A stretch of 64,000 bases of DNA from Methanomethylovorans hollandica DSM 15978 (lineage in GTDB: Archaea > Halobacteriota > Methanosarcinia > Methanosarcinales > Methanosarcinaceae): contig NC_019977.1 in the NCBI RefSeq assembly GCF_000328665.1, positions 2,038,011 to 2,102,010 of the forward strand, in the 5' to 3' direction. This document shows, in pieces, positions 8,859-17,033 of the stretch (its first letter is position 1; each line of letters begins with the position of its first letter). Below the pieces are notes generated by a model that worked only from the letters and a program-made list of their open reading frames with translations, was not told where the DNA came from and did no database searches. Both the position numbers and the translations under genes were made by a program.

Positions 8859-9650
8859 ATGATGACTAATGAGATGAAATCATTTAAAGGATACCTTTCT
8901 GGAAAAAGATTACGGTTAAGTGTTGTTGCGATCATCCTGGGAATACTGGTGCTCGCACCATTGGCTGCGGCAGCAAAAAATCCGAATCCTGGTGTTTTGC
9001 CGGTTGATTCACACGCCTATGGGATGACTTATGGAGAATGGAGTGCAGAATGGTGGAAGTGGGCTTTTTCCATGCCTGCAGGCCAAAATAATCCTATCCA
9101 AGATACAAATGGAGATTTCGCTGCTGAAGGACAATCTGGAAAAGTATGGTTCCTTGCTGGTACCACGTTTGACTTGTCAGGACAAACTGTAGAGCGCTCT
9201 TGTGAGATTCCCGCTGGCAAAGCTCTCTTTTTCCCAGTAATTAATAGTGCCTTTTCGGAATTAGAGCTCGGTTTAGATAGTAGCGTAGATAATGAAGAGA
9301 CGTTGCGTGCTGCCGTCACTGAAGCAATGTATTACGTAACAGATATAGAGGCAAGCGTCGACGGTAAAGAAATAGAAGATCTGGAGAATTATAGAGTCCA
9401 ATCCGATCTTTTTGACGTAGTGATAGATCCAGAGACCATTTTTTTTGAAGTGCCAGACGATTGTGTAGATTATGAGACTGTTGCAGTATCTGATGGTTAC
9501 TGGATAATGTTAGCACCTCTTTCTGTCGGTGAGCACACAATTCATATTTACGGCAGAATGGATGGTGTGGATTCGGAGGATAAGCCTTGGGTTTTTGTTA
9601 CAGACGTGATCTATCACCTTACTGTTGTGCCCGGAGGTTCAACTAAGTAA
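8859..9650 (+). CDS. Exported protein of unknown function
   Basis: A protein of about 263 residues with a clear signal peptide: basic start (KGYLSGKRLRL), a hydrophobic core (SVVAIILGILVLAPL), then AAAAK as a likely cleavage region. The mature part has YGEWSAEWWKWAFSMP, then GQSGKVWFLAGT and CEIPAGKALFFPVINS. This combination recalls an uncharacterised secreted family that I believe occurs in cyanobacteria and other bacteria; I cannot confirm this. An in-frame ATG exists at 8847, but a GGGGG stretch at 8849-8853 fits a start at 8859 or 8862. There is no C-terminal anchor, so it is probably released or held by the cell wall. No operon partners. Confidence 0.75.
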   Translation: MMTNEMKSFKGYLSGKRLRLSVVAIILGILVLAPLAAAAKNPNPGVLPVDSHAYGMTYGEWSAEWWKWAFSMPAGQNNPIQDTNGDFAAEGQSGKVWFLAGTTFDLSGQTVERSCEIPAGKALFFPVINSAFSELELGLDSSVDNEETLRAAVTEAMYYVTDIEASVDGKEIEDLENYRVQSDLFDVVIDPETIFFEVPDDCVDYETVAVSDGYWIMLAPLSVGEHTIHIYGRMDGVDSEDKPWVFVTDVIYHLTVVPGGSTK

Positions 9651-9704
9651 GTGATGGCAAACATCGAGAGTATGGAAATTATCTCAACAAAAGGGGGAGA
9701 AAAA

Positions 9705-9776
9705 ATGTTGTATATGGAGATAATTACATGGGACCCAAAGGATGATATGGAAACTGCTAAGCGCTATGCTGAATAA
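9705..9776 (+). pseudogene. Short ORF, probable remnant of a small conserved protein
   Basis: A 23-residue frame (starting MLYMEIITWDPKD) follows a strong GGGGGAGA motif. It looks like the beginning of a small protein that stops early at TAA; the bases just after still look protein-like (MEIAAKFGEM in another frame). It may be a truncated gene or a genuine micropeptide. I do not recognise a function. Confidence 0.35.
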
Positions 9777-9921
9777 GTTCATGGAGATTGCTGCAAAATT
9801 TGGGGAAATGTGACTACCTTCGTATATTCTTGACAATATACTCAGAAGTAACACTTTCCTTCACTTTTTTTATTTATAACATGGGTTCGCCATGACAAAA
9901 AACAATTAGGGAGTGGATGAT

Positions 9922-10035
9922 ATGAATCAAGATGTTAAGGTCCGAATGAATTGGCTGAAGGGGATGTATATTTATACCATCATTGGAGATATCATCGCAA
10001 TTCCTTGTGCTTACATTTTTGCGAAAGAACAGTAG
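9922..10035 (+). CDS. Small single-pass membrane protein (37 residues)
   Basis: The frame encodes MNQDVKVRMNWLKG followed by a hydrophobic stretch (MYIYTIIGDIIAIPCAYIFA) and the polar end KEQ. A GGGAGTGG ribosome-site-like stretch lies 9-16 bases upstream, and a strong T-rich terminator follows directly. These signs make it a plausible real small membrane protein. The function is unknown; its neighbours (exported protein, marker 16) give no hint. Confidence 0.5.
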   Translation: MNQDVKVRMNWLKGMYIYTIIGDIIAIPCAYIFAKEQ

Positions 10036-10038
10036 GTT

Positions 10039-10073
10039 CGTTTTTATTACTTTTTTCATTTTTTCTTTTTTTA
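10039..10073 (+). terminator. T-rich terminator after the 37-residue protein
   Basis: About 35 bases on the plus strand are mainly T, with several runs of five to seven, starting three bases after the small ORF's stop. This is a typical archaeal terminator. It overlaps no gene and ends before the convergent marker 16 gene. Confidence 0.6.
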
Positions 10074-10097
10074 GATAGGTTTTCCACAGAGCCGGTA

Positions 10098-11390
10098 TTA
10101 CTTTATCCTCTGAGCCATCTGTCCCATGACAAAAGAACCTTCCATCAACTTGTTCTTTAGTTCTTCAGCCATCTTCTGTGCTCTTTTGCGGTCAGATTGG
10201 CGTAGTACAATAGGTACTTCCCTGTAGCTGTCTGCATCATAACAATTCAACTTTGTCTTGATATTTCCAAGCTTTGCAATGAATACGCCTGCAGGACATA
10301 GAGTGGAGCAAAGACCACAATTAAAACAAAGATACCTGTCAAGCACAAGCTTGCCTTTATTCCTATGTATGGCATCCATGGGACAGTTTTCTTTGGCTTC
10401 ACATGTTGTACATTGAATGCATGCAGATGGATCAAAACGAACATCAAGGTCCACATTCTGCCAGACATCCCCATAGCACGCCTGACCTATGGGCTTTCTG
10501 CGAGCAACATCCATTACAGGAAGAGGTATATCTTCATCTGTGGCCTTGATAGCATCCAGCACAGACTGACTTGTCACTGGTATGGGAATAGCCCAGGAAA
10601 CAATGCATTCTGGTCCGGAACTGGTGGTAAAACCACCCATTAGCTGAGGGTCCATGCCATGCATATCCGCAAATCCTGTGAGGTTTGGTTTTGCTGCACT
10701 ACTACGAGTACCATCGCCTATGACAAAACCCTCACTACCATTCATAAGGAAACGCGTACCAATGCCAATGGTTTCCAGCAGAGGGTCATTCTTAACAGGA
10801 TTTATCTCTCCGCAGCCGGATACAGTAGCTCCTGAAAGTTCGGGACTGAAACCCATTGCATGAAAGATGGTGTGAACTGCCTCAGAAGAACAATTAACAA
10901 ATGCAGAGTAGTTCTTGAAGCAGTGTCTGGTCCCGAACAGGCGGGCAAAAGGTACATGGTCCAGAGTAATGCCTGAGGTGAAAGTATCATGCTCATCAGT
11001 GATCACAGAAACCTCGATCTCTTTTTGCTGCACCATATCCCGGAAAAGATGACCAGCACCGTAGTCTGGCCTGAGGCCGGAATGAGAGGTCCCAAAGACC
11101 ATAAGATCAAGTATGCCCAGCCTCTCATTAGGACAGGGGCCTGCAAAAGCAGGTACACCATTCAGGAATATCTTTTTCGCCCGTGTGAACTGCCGCGGAG
11201 CTTCAATGGGAAATGACATAACTGCATAAGTACCGCTCATTATTGCCCTTGTGGCTGTGGTAACCACATCCACATCTTCCATTCTTATATCCTTACCCTC
11301 TCTGACAAGCTGACAGATCTCGTGGGCGGTCATGACCACAGCTTCTTTCCTGCTGATCTTGGAACATATCTCTTCCACAGTACGTTGCAT
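10098..11390 (-). CDS. Methanogenesis marker 16 metalloprotein (DUF39 plus two 4Fe-4S clusters)
   Basis: A 430-residue protein. Residues ~1-330 are a DUF39 domain (PCPNERLGILDLMVFGTSHS, GATVSGCGEINPV, GDGTRSSAAKPN). Residues ~340-400 form a bacterial-type ferredoxin module with CIQCTTCEAKENCP and CFNCGLCSTLCP. The fused form is the methanogenesis marker 16 family, found almost only in methanogens. DUF39 proteins act in forming homocysteine from aspartate semialdehyde with help from a ferredoxin, so a sulfur-transfer role is likely. The exact reaction of the marker 16 branch is not established. It is a single gene with 155 bases to the next gene upstream. Confidence 0.88.
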   Translation of the reverse strand: MQRTVEEICSKISRKEAVVMTAHEICQLVREGKDIRMEDVDVVTTATRAIMSGTYAVMSFPIEAPRQFTRAKKIFLNGVPAFAGPCPNERLGILDLMVFGTSHSGLRPDYGAGHLFRDMVQQKEIEVSVITDEHDTFTSGITLDHVPFARLFGTRHCFKNYSAFVNCSSEAVHTIFHAMGFSPELSGATVSGCGEINPVKNDPLLETIGIGTRFLMNGSEGFVIGDGTRSSAAKPNLTGFADMHGMDPQLMGGFTTSSGPECIVSWAIPIPVTSQSVLDAIKATDEDIPLPVMDVARRKPIGQACYGDVWQNVDLDVRFDPSACIQCTTCEAKENCPMDAIHRNKGKLVLDRYLCFNCGLCSTLCPAGVFIAKLGNIKTKLNCYDADSYREVPIVLRQSDRKRAQKMAEELKNKLMEGSFVMGQMAQRIK

Positions 11391-11545
11391 GGCCTTATTC
11401 CCCTTTATGATTCCAATATCCGATCTGATTCGGAATTAAGCACCCAGTATGTTGTTATTTAATGGTGAAACTATCAAACACAGAAACAAAATCCAGGATC
11501 CGGGTGTCTGTAAGGATCATTGGATGAAGAACATTAGCCCTCTTT

Positions 11546-12679
11546 TTATTCCACATTAAGTATGCTTGCCAGTTCAAGTCCTTCACTGCCAAGTTCCGCC
11601 AGCTTGTTAAAGAGCTCTTCTTTTGTTACGTACTTTTCTGTCCTTGTGCCATCAGTACGTTCAATCTTTATGGTTATCTCGTTCTTAACGAATCCTCTGT
11701 CAATGCATTCGCGAACAACATCACCATACCTTTCCATAATGATCTTGAAACAATCAAAGACTTCATTGTTATGGACTGCATCCCTGCCATCAAGCATGAC
11801 TTTTTGAAGTTTCTGAGACATAATAGACATTTCTAAAAACTTTATAACATCAGTGCCTAGTGGTCCTATCCGGTCCATATCAATAGATTGGGATAGAGTT
11901 TTATCTGTAGTTATATCGCTGCTCCCTTGAAGGATCTGAATATCCTCGGAGTTAAAAATTATTTTGAACTGCTGGTCCTGCTTTTTGTTCTCAAAGGCCA
12001 GGTCAAGATGGGAAATACCATCAAAATCGATATTCGTGATCATGAACTCACTTACATAGACCATCTTTACTTTGTTTTCCTTATGTATTATCCCACTTTT
12101 TGCCCAGACAGGGAGCTGGATATTCCCATGAACTTCACGCATAAATAATGGCCCATTGCGATATAGAAGATCACTTTCGTATTCCACACCTGATATAAAA
12201 GCTTTGAGCTCTCCCCGCATAATGCCATTGTCAAGACGAACCGAATACTTCCGAGTAGCACCGTATATACCGTCCTCAAAAAGAGAATTGAGCATGGGAA
12301 GCATTTTTTGTTCCAGTTCGCTGATATGCACCTCATGTTCCCGCTTTTTTTGCTCGAGCTCTTTTTTGAGATTATGAAGACCAATACTGGCACTTTCATC
12401 ACATGCATCGATGATGGCATTATGACAATCGAGGATCTCCACACTTTCTGCATTAAGAGAAATAGAGCTTACATATGTTTTTACATCTGTTGCAAATTTT
12501 TCCAGATCGACTATCCTGCTTTCCAGAGAGGAAATAGCCTTCAATTCAATTTCATTTGCATCGATAGCATCATTTTCCAAGGAGAGGACTTTCCCTGCTA
12601 TTTCAATAAGATCATTTATATCCTGAATAAAATCACGCTGTACGGGCAGGTCTGTGGAATCCTGATAGGTATACCTCAT
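11546..12679 (-). CDS. Conserved hypothetical coiled-coil protein
   Basis: A 377-residue soluble protein that I do not recognise. Residues ~20-150 are mostly helical with heptad-like patterns, strongest at LHNLKKELEQKKREHEVHISELEQKMLPML. Residues ~155-260 look like beta structure (YSVRLDNGIMRGELKAFISGVEYESDLLYR). The last ~100 residues are helical and charged, with TDGTRTEKYVTKEEL. No signal peptide or membrane segment is seen. The upstream gene is tyrS in the same direction, 76 bases away. An adaptor or scaffold role is possible, but there is no direct evidence. Confidence 0.65.
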   Translation of the reverse strand: MRYTYQDSTDLPVQRDFIQDINDLIEIAGKVLSLENDAIDANEIELKAISSLESRIVDLEKFATDVKTYVSSISLNAESVEILDCHNAIIDACDESASIGLHNLKKELEQKKREHEVHISELEQKMLPMLNSLFEDGIYGATRKYSVRLDNGIMRGELKAFISGVEYESDLLYRNGPLFMREVHGNIQLPVWAKSGIIHKENKVKMVYVSEFMITNIDFDGISHLDLAFENKKQDQQFKIIFNSEDIQILQGSSDITTDKTLSQSIDMDRIGPLGTDVIKFLEMSIMSQKLQKVMLDGRDAVHNNEVFDCFKIIMERYGDVVRECIDRGFVKNEITIKIERTDGTRTEKYVTKEELFNKLAELGSEGLELASILNVE

Positions 12680-12755
12680 TTGATCCTCCGCCTGAATAAA
12701 TATTCAGACTATTTCTTGTATGTAACCACTTAAATATGTTGCGACTTTAAAAAGT

Positions 12756-13715
12756 TCAATTACCTTTCAGAACCTTTCTGACAGGCTCAAGTATCATGCT
12801 CATGTACTTTGCAGCACCTTTCTTGAGATCCATAGGATGCAGTTGTCCATCAGAAAAAACCTTAGTAAGCTCTTCGTAGCTTCTGCATACGAGGTTTCCA
12901 CCGTATTTCTCCGGCCTTTCAAATATAATTTCCTGATATCTGGGACAGATGTGATACCTGAACAATTCCAGCATAGGATTCTCATTCACCTGACCGGCCG
13001 GACAAAAAGCTTTTCTCATCTTCTGATCAATTTCTTCTTCTGAATCATCCACAGAAATGAAATTCTCACTTGAAGAGGACATCTTTTTTCCGTCCAGACC
13101 CAGAAGTATGGGAGTATGTATGCAAAGAGGTGATCTGAAACCCAAAGCTGGCAGACCTTCCCTGGCAAGCATATGTATCTTGCGCTGGTCTATACCACCC
13201 ACAGCTACATCCACACCAAGAAGAGCGATATCTATTGCCTGCATCATTGGATAGACCATCTGGGAAACCTTGGGATCTTCCATCTTTCTGCCAACCTCGT
13301 CCATACTTCTTCTTGCCCTGTTAAGAGATGCAGTAGTTGTAAGCTTGAGTACATTGAGCATGTAATCGGATGTTAGCTGGAAATCAGAACCATACACGAA
13401 TTTAGTCTTGTCCGGATCAAGCCCAAGTGCAATGAAACAATCCCTGTTATAATCAGCAGTTTTACGTACCTCTTCGAGAGTGCCTTTCTGATTAAGGTAT
13501 GCATGTACATCGGCAAGCAGGACTATTATCTGAAAACCGGCATTTTGCAGATCAAGGAGTTTATTGACAGTAAGCACATGGCCTAAATGGATCTTGCCAC
13601 TTGGCTCATAACCCACATACGCAACAGGTTTATCCTTCTTTTTTAGAAGTTCTTCCAGTTCTACCTCTGTAACAATTTCCTGTACGTTCCTCTTTATAAG
13701 CTCCAGTTTGTCCAT
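12756..13715 (-). CDS. tyrS: Tyrosyl-tRNA synthetase (archaeal type)
   Basis: A 319-residue class I aminoacyl-tRNA synthetase that charges tRNA-Tyr. The HIGH-type motif is HLGH in YEPSGKIHLGHVL, and the KMSKS-type motif is KMSSS in LLGLDGKKMSSSSENF. The length and the GGIDQRKIHMLARE segment fit the short archaeal/eukaryotic TyrRS. It belongs to a minus-strand housekeeping run with thg1 and mdh but has its own 54-base spacer. Confidence 0.95.
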   Translation of the reverse strand: MDKLELIKRNVQEIVTEVELEELLKKKDKPVAYVGYEPSGKIHLGHVLTVNKLLDLQNAGFQIIVLLADVHAYLNQKGTLEEVRKTADYNRDCFIALGLDPDKTKFVYGSDFQLTSDYMLNVLKLTTTASLNRARRSMDEVGRKMEDPKVSQMVYPMMQAIDIALLGVDVAVGGIDQRKIHMLAREGLPALGFRSPLCIHTPILLGLDGKKMSSSSENFISVDDSEEEIDQKMRKAFCPAGQVNENPMLELFRYHICPRYQEIIFERPEKYGGNLVCRSYEELTKVFSDGQLHPMDLKKGAAKYMSMILEPVRKVLKGN

Positions 13716-13769
13716 GTGTTCACCATTCGTAAATAATGGTTCATATAAAACCCCTTTCTGTTTATATGG

Positions 13770-14501
13770 TTAACTGTCGTCAATCAACGAATTAATGAGC
13801 GATCTGCCTTCTGGAGAAGTAAAGAGAGGTACATCCCAGTTCTGAACAACTCTTGAACGGATGCTGCTTGTATTTACCTGCATCAAAGGATCATATCCTT
13901 CAATAGAGTATTGCTCTTTATGGACAAGTATTCCTTTCCTCTGCCATGCAGGCACTTTAGAGATGTTGATACCATGCCTGAAAAGTAATTCATGGACATC
14001 TGATGACCTTTTCTTTTTAAGGGCAGCAGCTGCTTCCTTCTCACTGGACCCTTTTGAGACAAGAGTGTAAAAAGCATATGAGTTGATACAATTCCTCCAT
14101 GCTTCCTTCTGCCTCCATTCCAAATATTCAACTATCTGCTCTCTGCACACAGGAACAATTCGGGAATCAAAGGCAAGTGGCTCCTGTACATTTAGACCTA
14201 AAGTAAGTGCACTACTTAAAAAACTGGGAACAATCGAATTCAGTTTTTCCACCCTCCCGTCAAATGGCGTGTCCTTGAACAGGAGGTTGATCTCATCAGA
14301 GAAAGTATATCCAAAAACAGGTGACAGACCACTTTTCTTTAATAGTGCCTCTACGATGTTACCCATAGAAACTGCAAACCTGCTATCAAAGGGCTTTTTT
14401 AAACCCATACGTAACAGTGAGGCTTTGAATGTTCTGCCATCTACACGAATAATAAAAGGAGGTGCACAGCGCAGATCACTGTAGATCTCTCGCTTCTTCA
14501 T
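13770..14501 (-). CDS. thg1: tRNA-His guanylyltransferase family protein (Thg1)
   Basis: A 243-residue member of the Thg1 family, which adds nucleotides in the 3'-5' direction at the 5' end of tRNA. The N-terminal segment PPFIIRVDGRTFK and the second metal site FSDEINLLF carry the conserved acidic residues of the polymerase-like palm. Archaeal members may repair tRNA 5' ends (Thg1-like) or add G-1 to tRNA-His; sequence alone does not decide. It starts eight bases after the PRC-barrel gene, so the two are likely co-transcribed. Confidence 0.9.
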   Translation of the reverse strand: MKKREIYSDLRCAPPFIIRVDGRTFKASLLRMGLKKPFDSRFAVSMGNIVEALLKKSGLSPVFGYTFSDEINLLFKDTPFDGRVEKLNSIVPSFLSSALTLGLNVQEPLAFDSRIVPVCREQIVEYLEWRQKEAWRNCINSYAFYTLVSKGSSEKEAAAALKKKRSSDVHELLFRHGINISKVPAWQRKGILVHKEQYSIEGYDPLMQVNTSSIRSRVVQNWDVPLFTSPEGRSLINSLIDDS

Positions 14502-14508
14502 GTGCTTT

Positions 14509-14781
14509 TTACTCTTCTTCTTGTTCTTTTTCTTTCTTATTCTTAAACTTGCTAACGATACTTCTAATTATAACAATGTCCCCTGTGGTCACTACCCATC
14601 TGTAGGGAATAATGGCACCTCTTGTAGGTACATCAAATATATCCCTGTTGATGTCAGTTATGGCTATCCCTTTAACATTCCTTTCTTCCACGTTCAATAC
14701 AAGGTCAGCCACTTTTCCAATGTATGTGCCAGCATCTGTGTAGACATTAAGCCCGAAAAGTGATGTTAGATCCGTACGCAT
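14509..14781 (-). CDS. PRC-barrel domain protein
   Basis: A 90-residue protein made of one PRC-barrel: LTSLFGLNVYTDAGTYIGKVADLVLNVEE, then VKGIAITDI and RGAIIPYRWVVTTGDIVII. A charged tail KNKKEKEQEEE follows. Small stand-alone PRC-barrel proteins are common in methanogens and haloarchaea. Some are linked to RNA metabolism or cell division; none of that is shown here. It precedes thg1 by eight bases. Confidence 0.85.
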   Translation of the reverse strand: MRTDLTSLFGLNVYTDAGTYIGKVADLVLNVEERNVKGIAITDINRDIFDVPTRGAIIPYRWVVTTGDIVIIRSIVSKFKNKKEKEQEEE

Positions 14782-14836
14782 GCTATCTCTCCTTTATTTA
14801 AGAGTACTTATATATGAATATTCGTATGTAAAAGCG

Positions 14837-15787
14837 CTATACTAGAAATGCTTTTTCATATAACCCCATATCTAGCTTTCCTATACCGTGCCGAACGGAC
14901 TTTTCCGATTTTGAAAGCGCTACTATCTGTTCTTCTGAGAGTTGTATTTCAATGACCTTTTCAATGCCATTCTTTCCCAGCTTTGCAGGTACTCCCAGAC
15001 ATAGGTCACTGAACCCATACTCCCCTTCGAGATATACAGATACAGGCACCACTCTTCCTGAGTCGTTTATGATCGCGTCCACCATGGATACGATTGCCGC
15101 CGAGGGAGCGTAGAAAGCACTTCCTTCTTTTAGAAGGCTGACTATCTCAGCTCCCGCGTCTATGGTCCTTGCGACAAGCCTGTCAATAGTGTCCTTTGGC
15201 AGGAATTCGGATATGGGTATACCTGAAACTGTCGTATACTGTGGGAGAGGGACCATGCTATCTCCATGCCCGCCCAGGACCATAGCATCTACATCCTTTA
15301 CAGAACAGCCTACCTCCATGGCTACAAAAGAGGCAAACCTGCTTGAATCCAATAGTCCGCTCATACCAAATACCCTCTTTTTCCCAAATCCTGTACATTT
15401 GTATACAGCATAAGTGATAATGTCAAGTGGATTGGTAACCGTGATAACTATGCTCTTTGGTGCATACTCCCTGATATTGCCGCATACTTCTCTTGTGATC
15501 TTGGCATTGATGTTCAGCAGATCGTCTCTTGTCATACCAGGCTTGCGTGCTATACCTGCAGTTATGATCACGATATCGGAACCCTCTATGTCTGCATAGT
15601 CATTGGTTCCCTTTATGTTCACATCATATCCCATCAAAGGCGCAGCCTGCATAAGATCAAGTGCTTTCCCCTGAGGAAGTCCAGGTACCACGTCCAGCAT
15701 AACAATATCACCTAATTTGCTCTCTGCCAGCCTCTGCACAGTGGATGCACCCACATTGCCTGCACCTATTACTGAAAGTTTTTTCAT
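14837..15787 (-). CDS. mdh: Malate dehydrogenase (NAD(P)-dependent)
   Basis: A 316-residue enzyme of the LDH/MDH superfamily interconverting malate and oxaloacetate. It has the Rossmann motif GAGNVGAST, the proton-relay histidine in VLGGHGDSMVPLP, and substrate-binding arginines in GIARKPGMTRDDLL, where the arginine pair marks malate rather than lactate specificity. Two in-frame ATGs exist. The GAGGA motif lies seven bases before the second (15787) but abuts the first (15793), so the second is chosen. It is the first gene of the minus-strand cluster. Confidence 0.93.
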   Translation of the reverse strand: MKKLSVIGAGNVGASTVQRLAESKLGDIVMLDVVPGLPQGKALDLMQAAPLMGYDVNIKGTNDYADIEGSDIVIITAGIARKPGMTRDDLLNINAKITREVCGNIREYAPKSIVITVTNPLDIITYAVYKCTGFGKKRVFGMSGLLDSSRFASFVAMEVGCSVKDVDAMVLGGHGDSMVPLPQYTTVSGIPISEFLPKDTIDRLVARTIDAGAEIVSLLKEGSAFYAPSAAIVSMVDAIINDSGRVVPVSVYLEGEYGFSDLCLGVPAKLGKNGIEKVIEIQLSEEQIVALSKSEKSVRHGIGKLDMGLYEKAFLV

Positions 15788-15950
15788 GTCCATTCCTCTT
15801 ATAAGGTGTTTTTTGACATTAATACACTAATATAAAAGCTATTCATATAATATAGTGGTTGTGATTCATCGTTAAGTATATCCTCATTATATACGCATAA
15901 CGTCACGGTTATTAATCAATAGCCTATACTAAAGAACAGAGGCCGGTTGA

Positions 15951-16721
15951 ATGCTAGAAAGCACTTATATCCACATGCCGACTATAGGCGCCACGATCGA
16001 GAAACGCATATGGAGCAGTGGTGTGAGAACATGGGAAGAATTCCTCTGTGAAAGGGACAGTGTGTACATTCCTGACAAGAAGAAAAGTCTCATTTGTGCA
16101 GGCATAGTTGATTCTCTGGACCGGCTTAAGGCAAAAGATCATGAATTCTTTGCCTGTTCCCTGCCTTCTTCAGAACATTGGAGGGCTTACAAGCATTTTT
16201 TGGATGATGTGGCATGTGTGGATATCGAAACCACGGGTCTTGCCCCCTGCCGCGACAATATTACCGTAGTGGGCATCTATAATGGAAAAGAAGCGAAAAC
16301 ATACGTCAAAGGTATTGACCTTGAAGATATCGTTGACGAATTGCCAAAATACAAAACACTTATTACTTTTAACGGTGCCCGCTTCGATCTGCCTTTTATC
16401 AAAAGAGAATTCCCTGAGATCGAATTTGACCAGTTGCACATCGATCTGATGTACCCTCTGCGCCGTATCGGTTTTTCGGGCGGATTGAAAAAGATAGAAC
16501 AAATTCTTGGCATCTCCAGAAGTGAGGGAACTACAGGACTTTCCGGTTTTGACGCAGTGCGCCTCTGGCGGGAGTACGAACGCGGAAACAACAGATCCCT
16601 TGACCTTTTGCTCGAATACAACCGTGAGGATATAGTTAACCTTAAAACTATAATCGATATGGTATATGACCGGTTAGTGGAGAACAAGTTTGGGCAAGCT
16701 GGGACCTCTTGTGAAAAGTAA
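15951..16721 (+). CDS. DEDD-family 3'-5' exonuclease-like protein (RNase_H_2)
   Basis: A 256-residue protein with an RNase-H-like exonuclease domain from about residue 85. The first acidic motif is CVDIETTGL, the second is in LITFNGARFDLPFI, and the third is YNREDIVNLKTI; together they match the YprB/RNase_H_2 (DEDD) family. The N-terminal ~80 residues (ATIEKRIWSSGVRTWEEFL) look like the short helix-hairpin-like segment often found before this domain. A GAGG motif lies nine bases before the ATG. It likely acts on nucleic acid in repair or RNA processing; the substrate is unknown. Confidence 0.8.
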   Translation: MLESTYIHMPTIGATIEKRIWSSGVRTWEEFLCERDSVYIPDKKKSLICAGIVDSLDRLKAKDHEFFACSLPSSEHWRAYKHFLDDVACVDIETTGLAPCRDNITVVGIYNGKEAKTYVKGIDLEDIVDELPKYKTLITFNGARFDLPFIKREFPEIEFDQLHIDLMYPLRRIGFSGGLKKIEQILGISRSEGTTGLSGFDAVRLWREYERGNNRSLDLLLEYNREDIVNLKTIIDMVYDRLVENKFGQAGTSCEK

Positions 16722-17033
16722 GTCCTGTGGACTTTAATCAGAAACTCATAGGACCCATTTCCAAAACTGAGCTTTTGGCCTAATTCAACAGATCTGCATA
16801 GTGATATGATTTTAACTTAAATATCCGAACCTATAGTCCAGGTGCTGATAATTTATAATATAATTACAATGTTATAAGAAGTGCATACGCTAAAAAATGA
16901 GGAATCAGAGAATAAAGCTGAGGAAATATTATATTGTACTGTAGAGATTCTAAACGCCAGATGTGGAAGGAAATATATCTATGATGATATATGGAAGTTT
17001 CAAAGGGGCTTGTGAAGTAAAAAGGGAGATTCA
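16722..17033. other. Intergenic region, no gene seen
   Basis: These 312 bases separate the exonuclease-like gene from trkH. They are AT-rich, contain TATA-like stretches suitable for the trkH promoter, and hold no supported coding frame or strong hairpin. Confidence 0.5.

Noticed and set aside
8627-8935. 102-codon minus-strand frame in the intergenic region
   Set aside because: It is AT-driven, overlaps the signal peptide of the exported protein, and shows no plausible protein signature.
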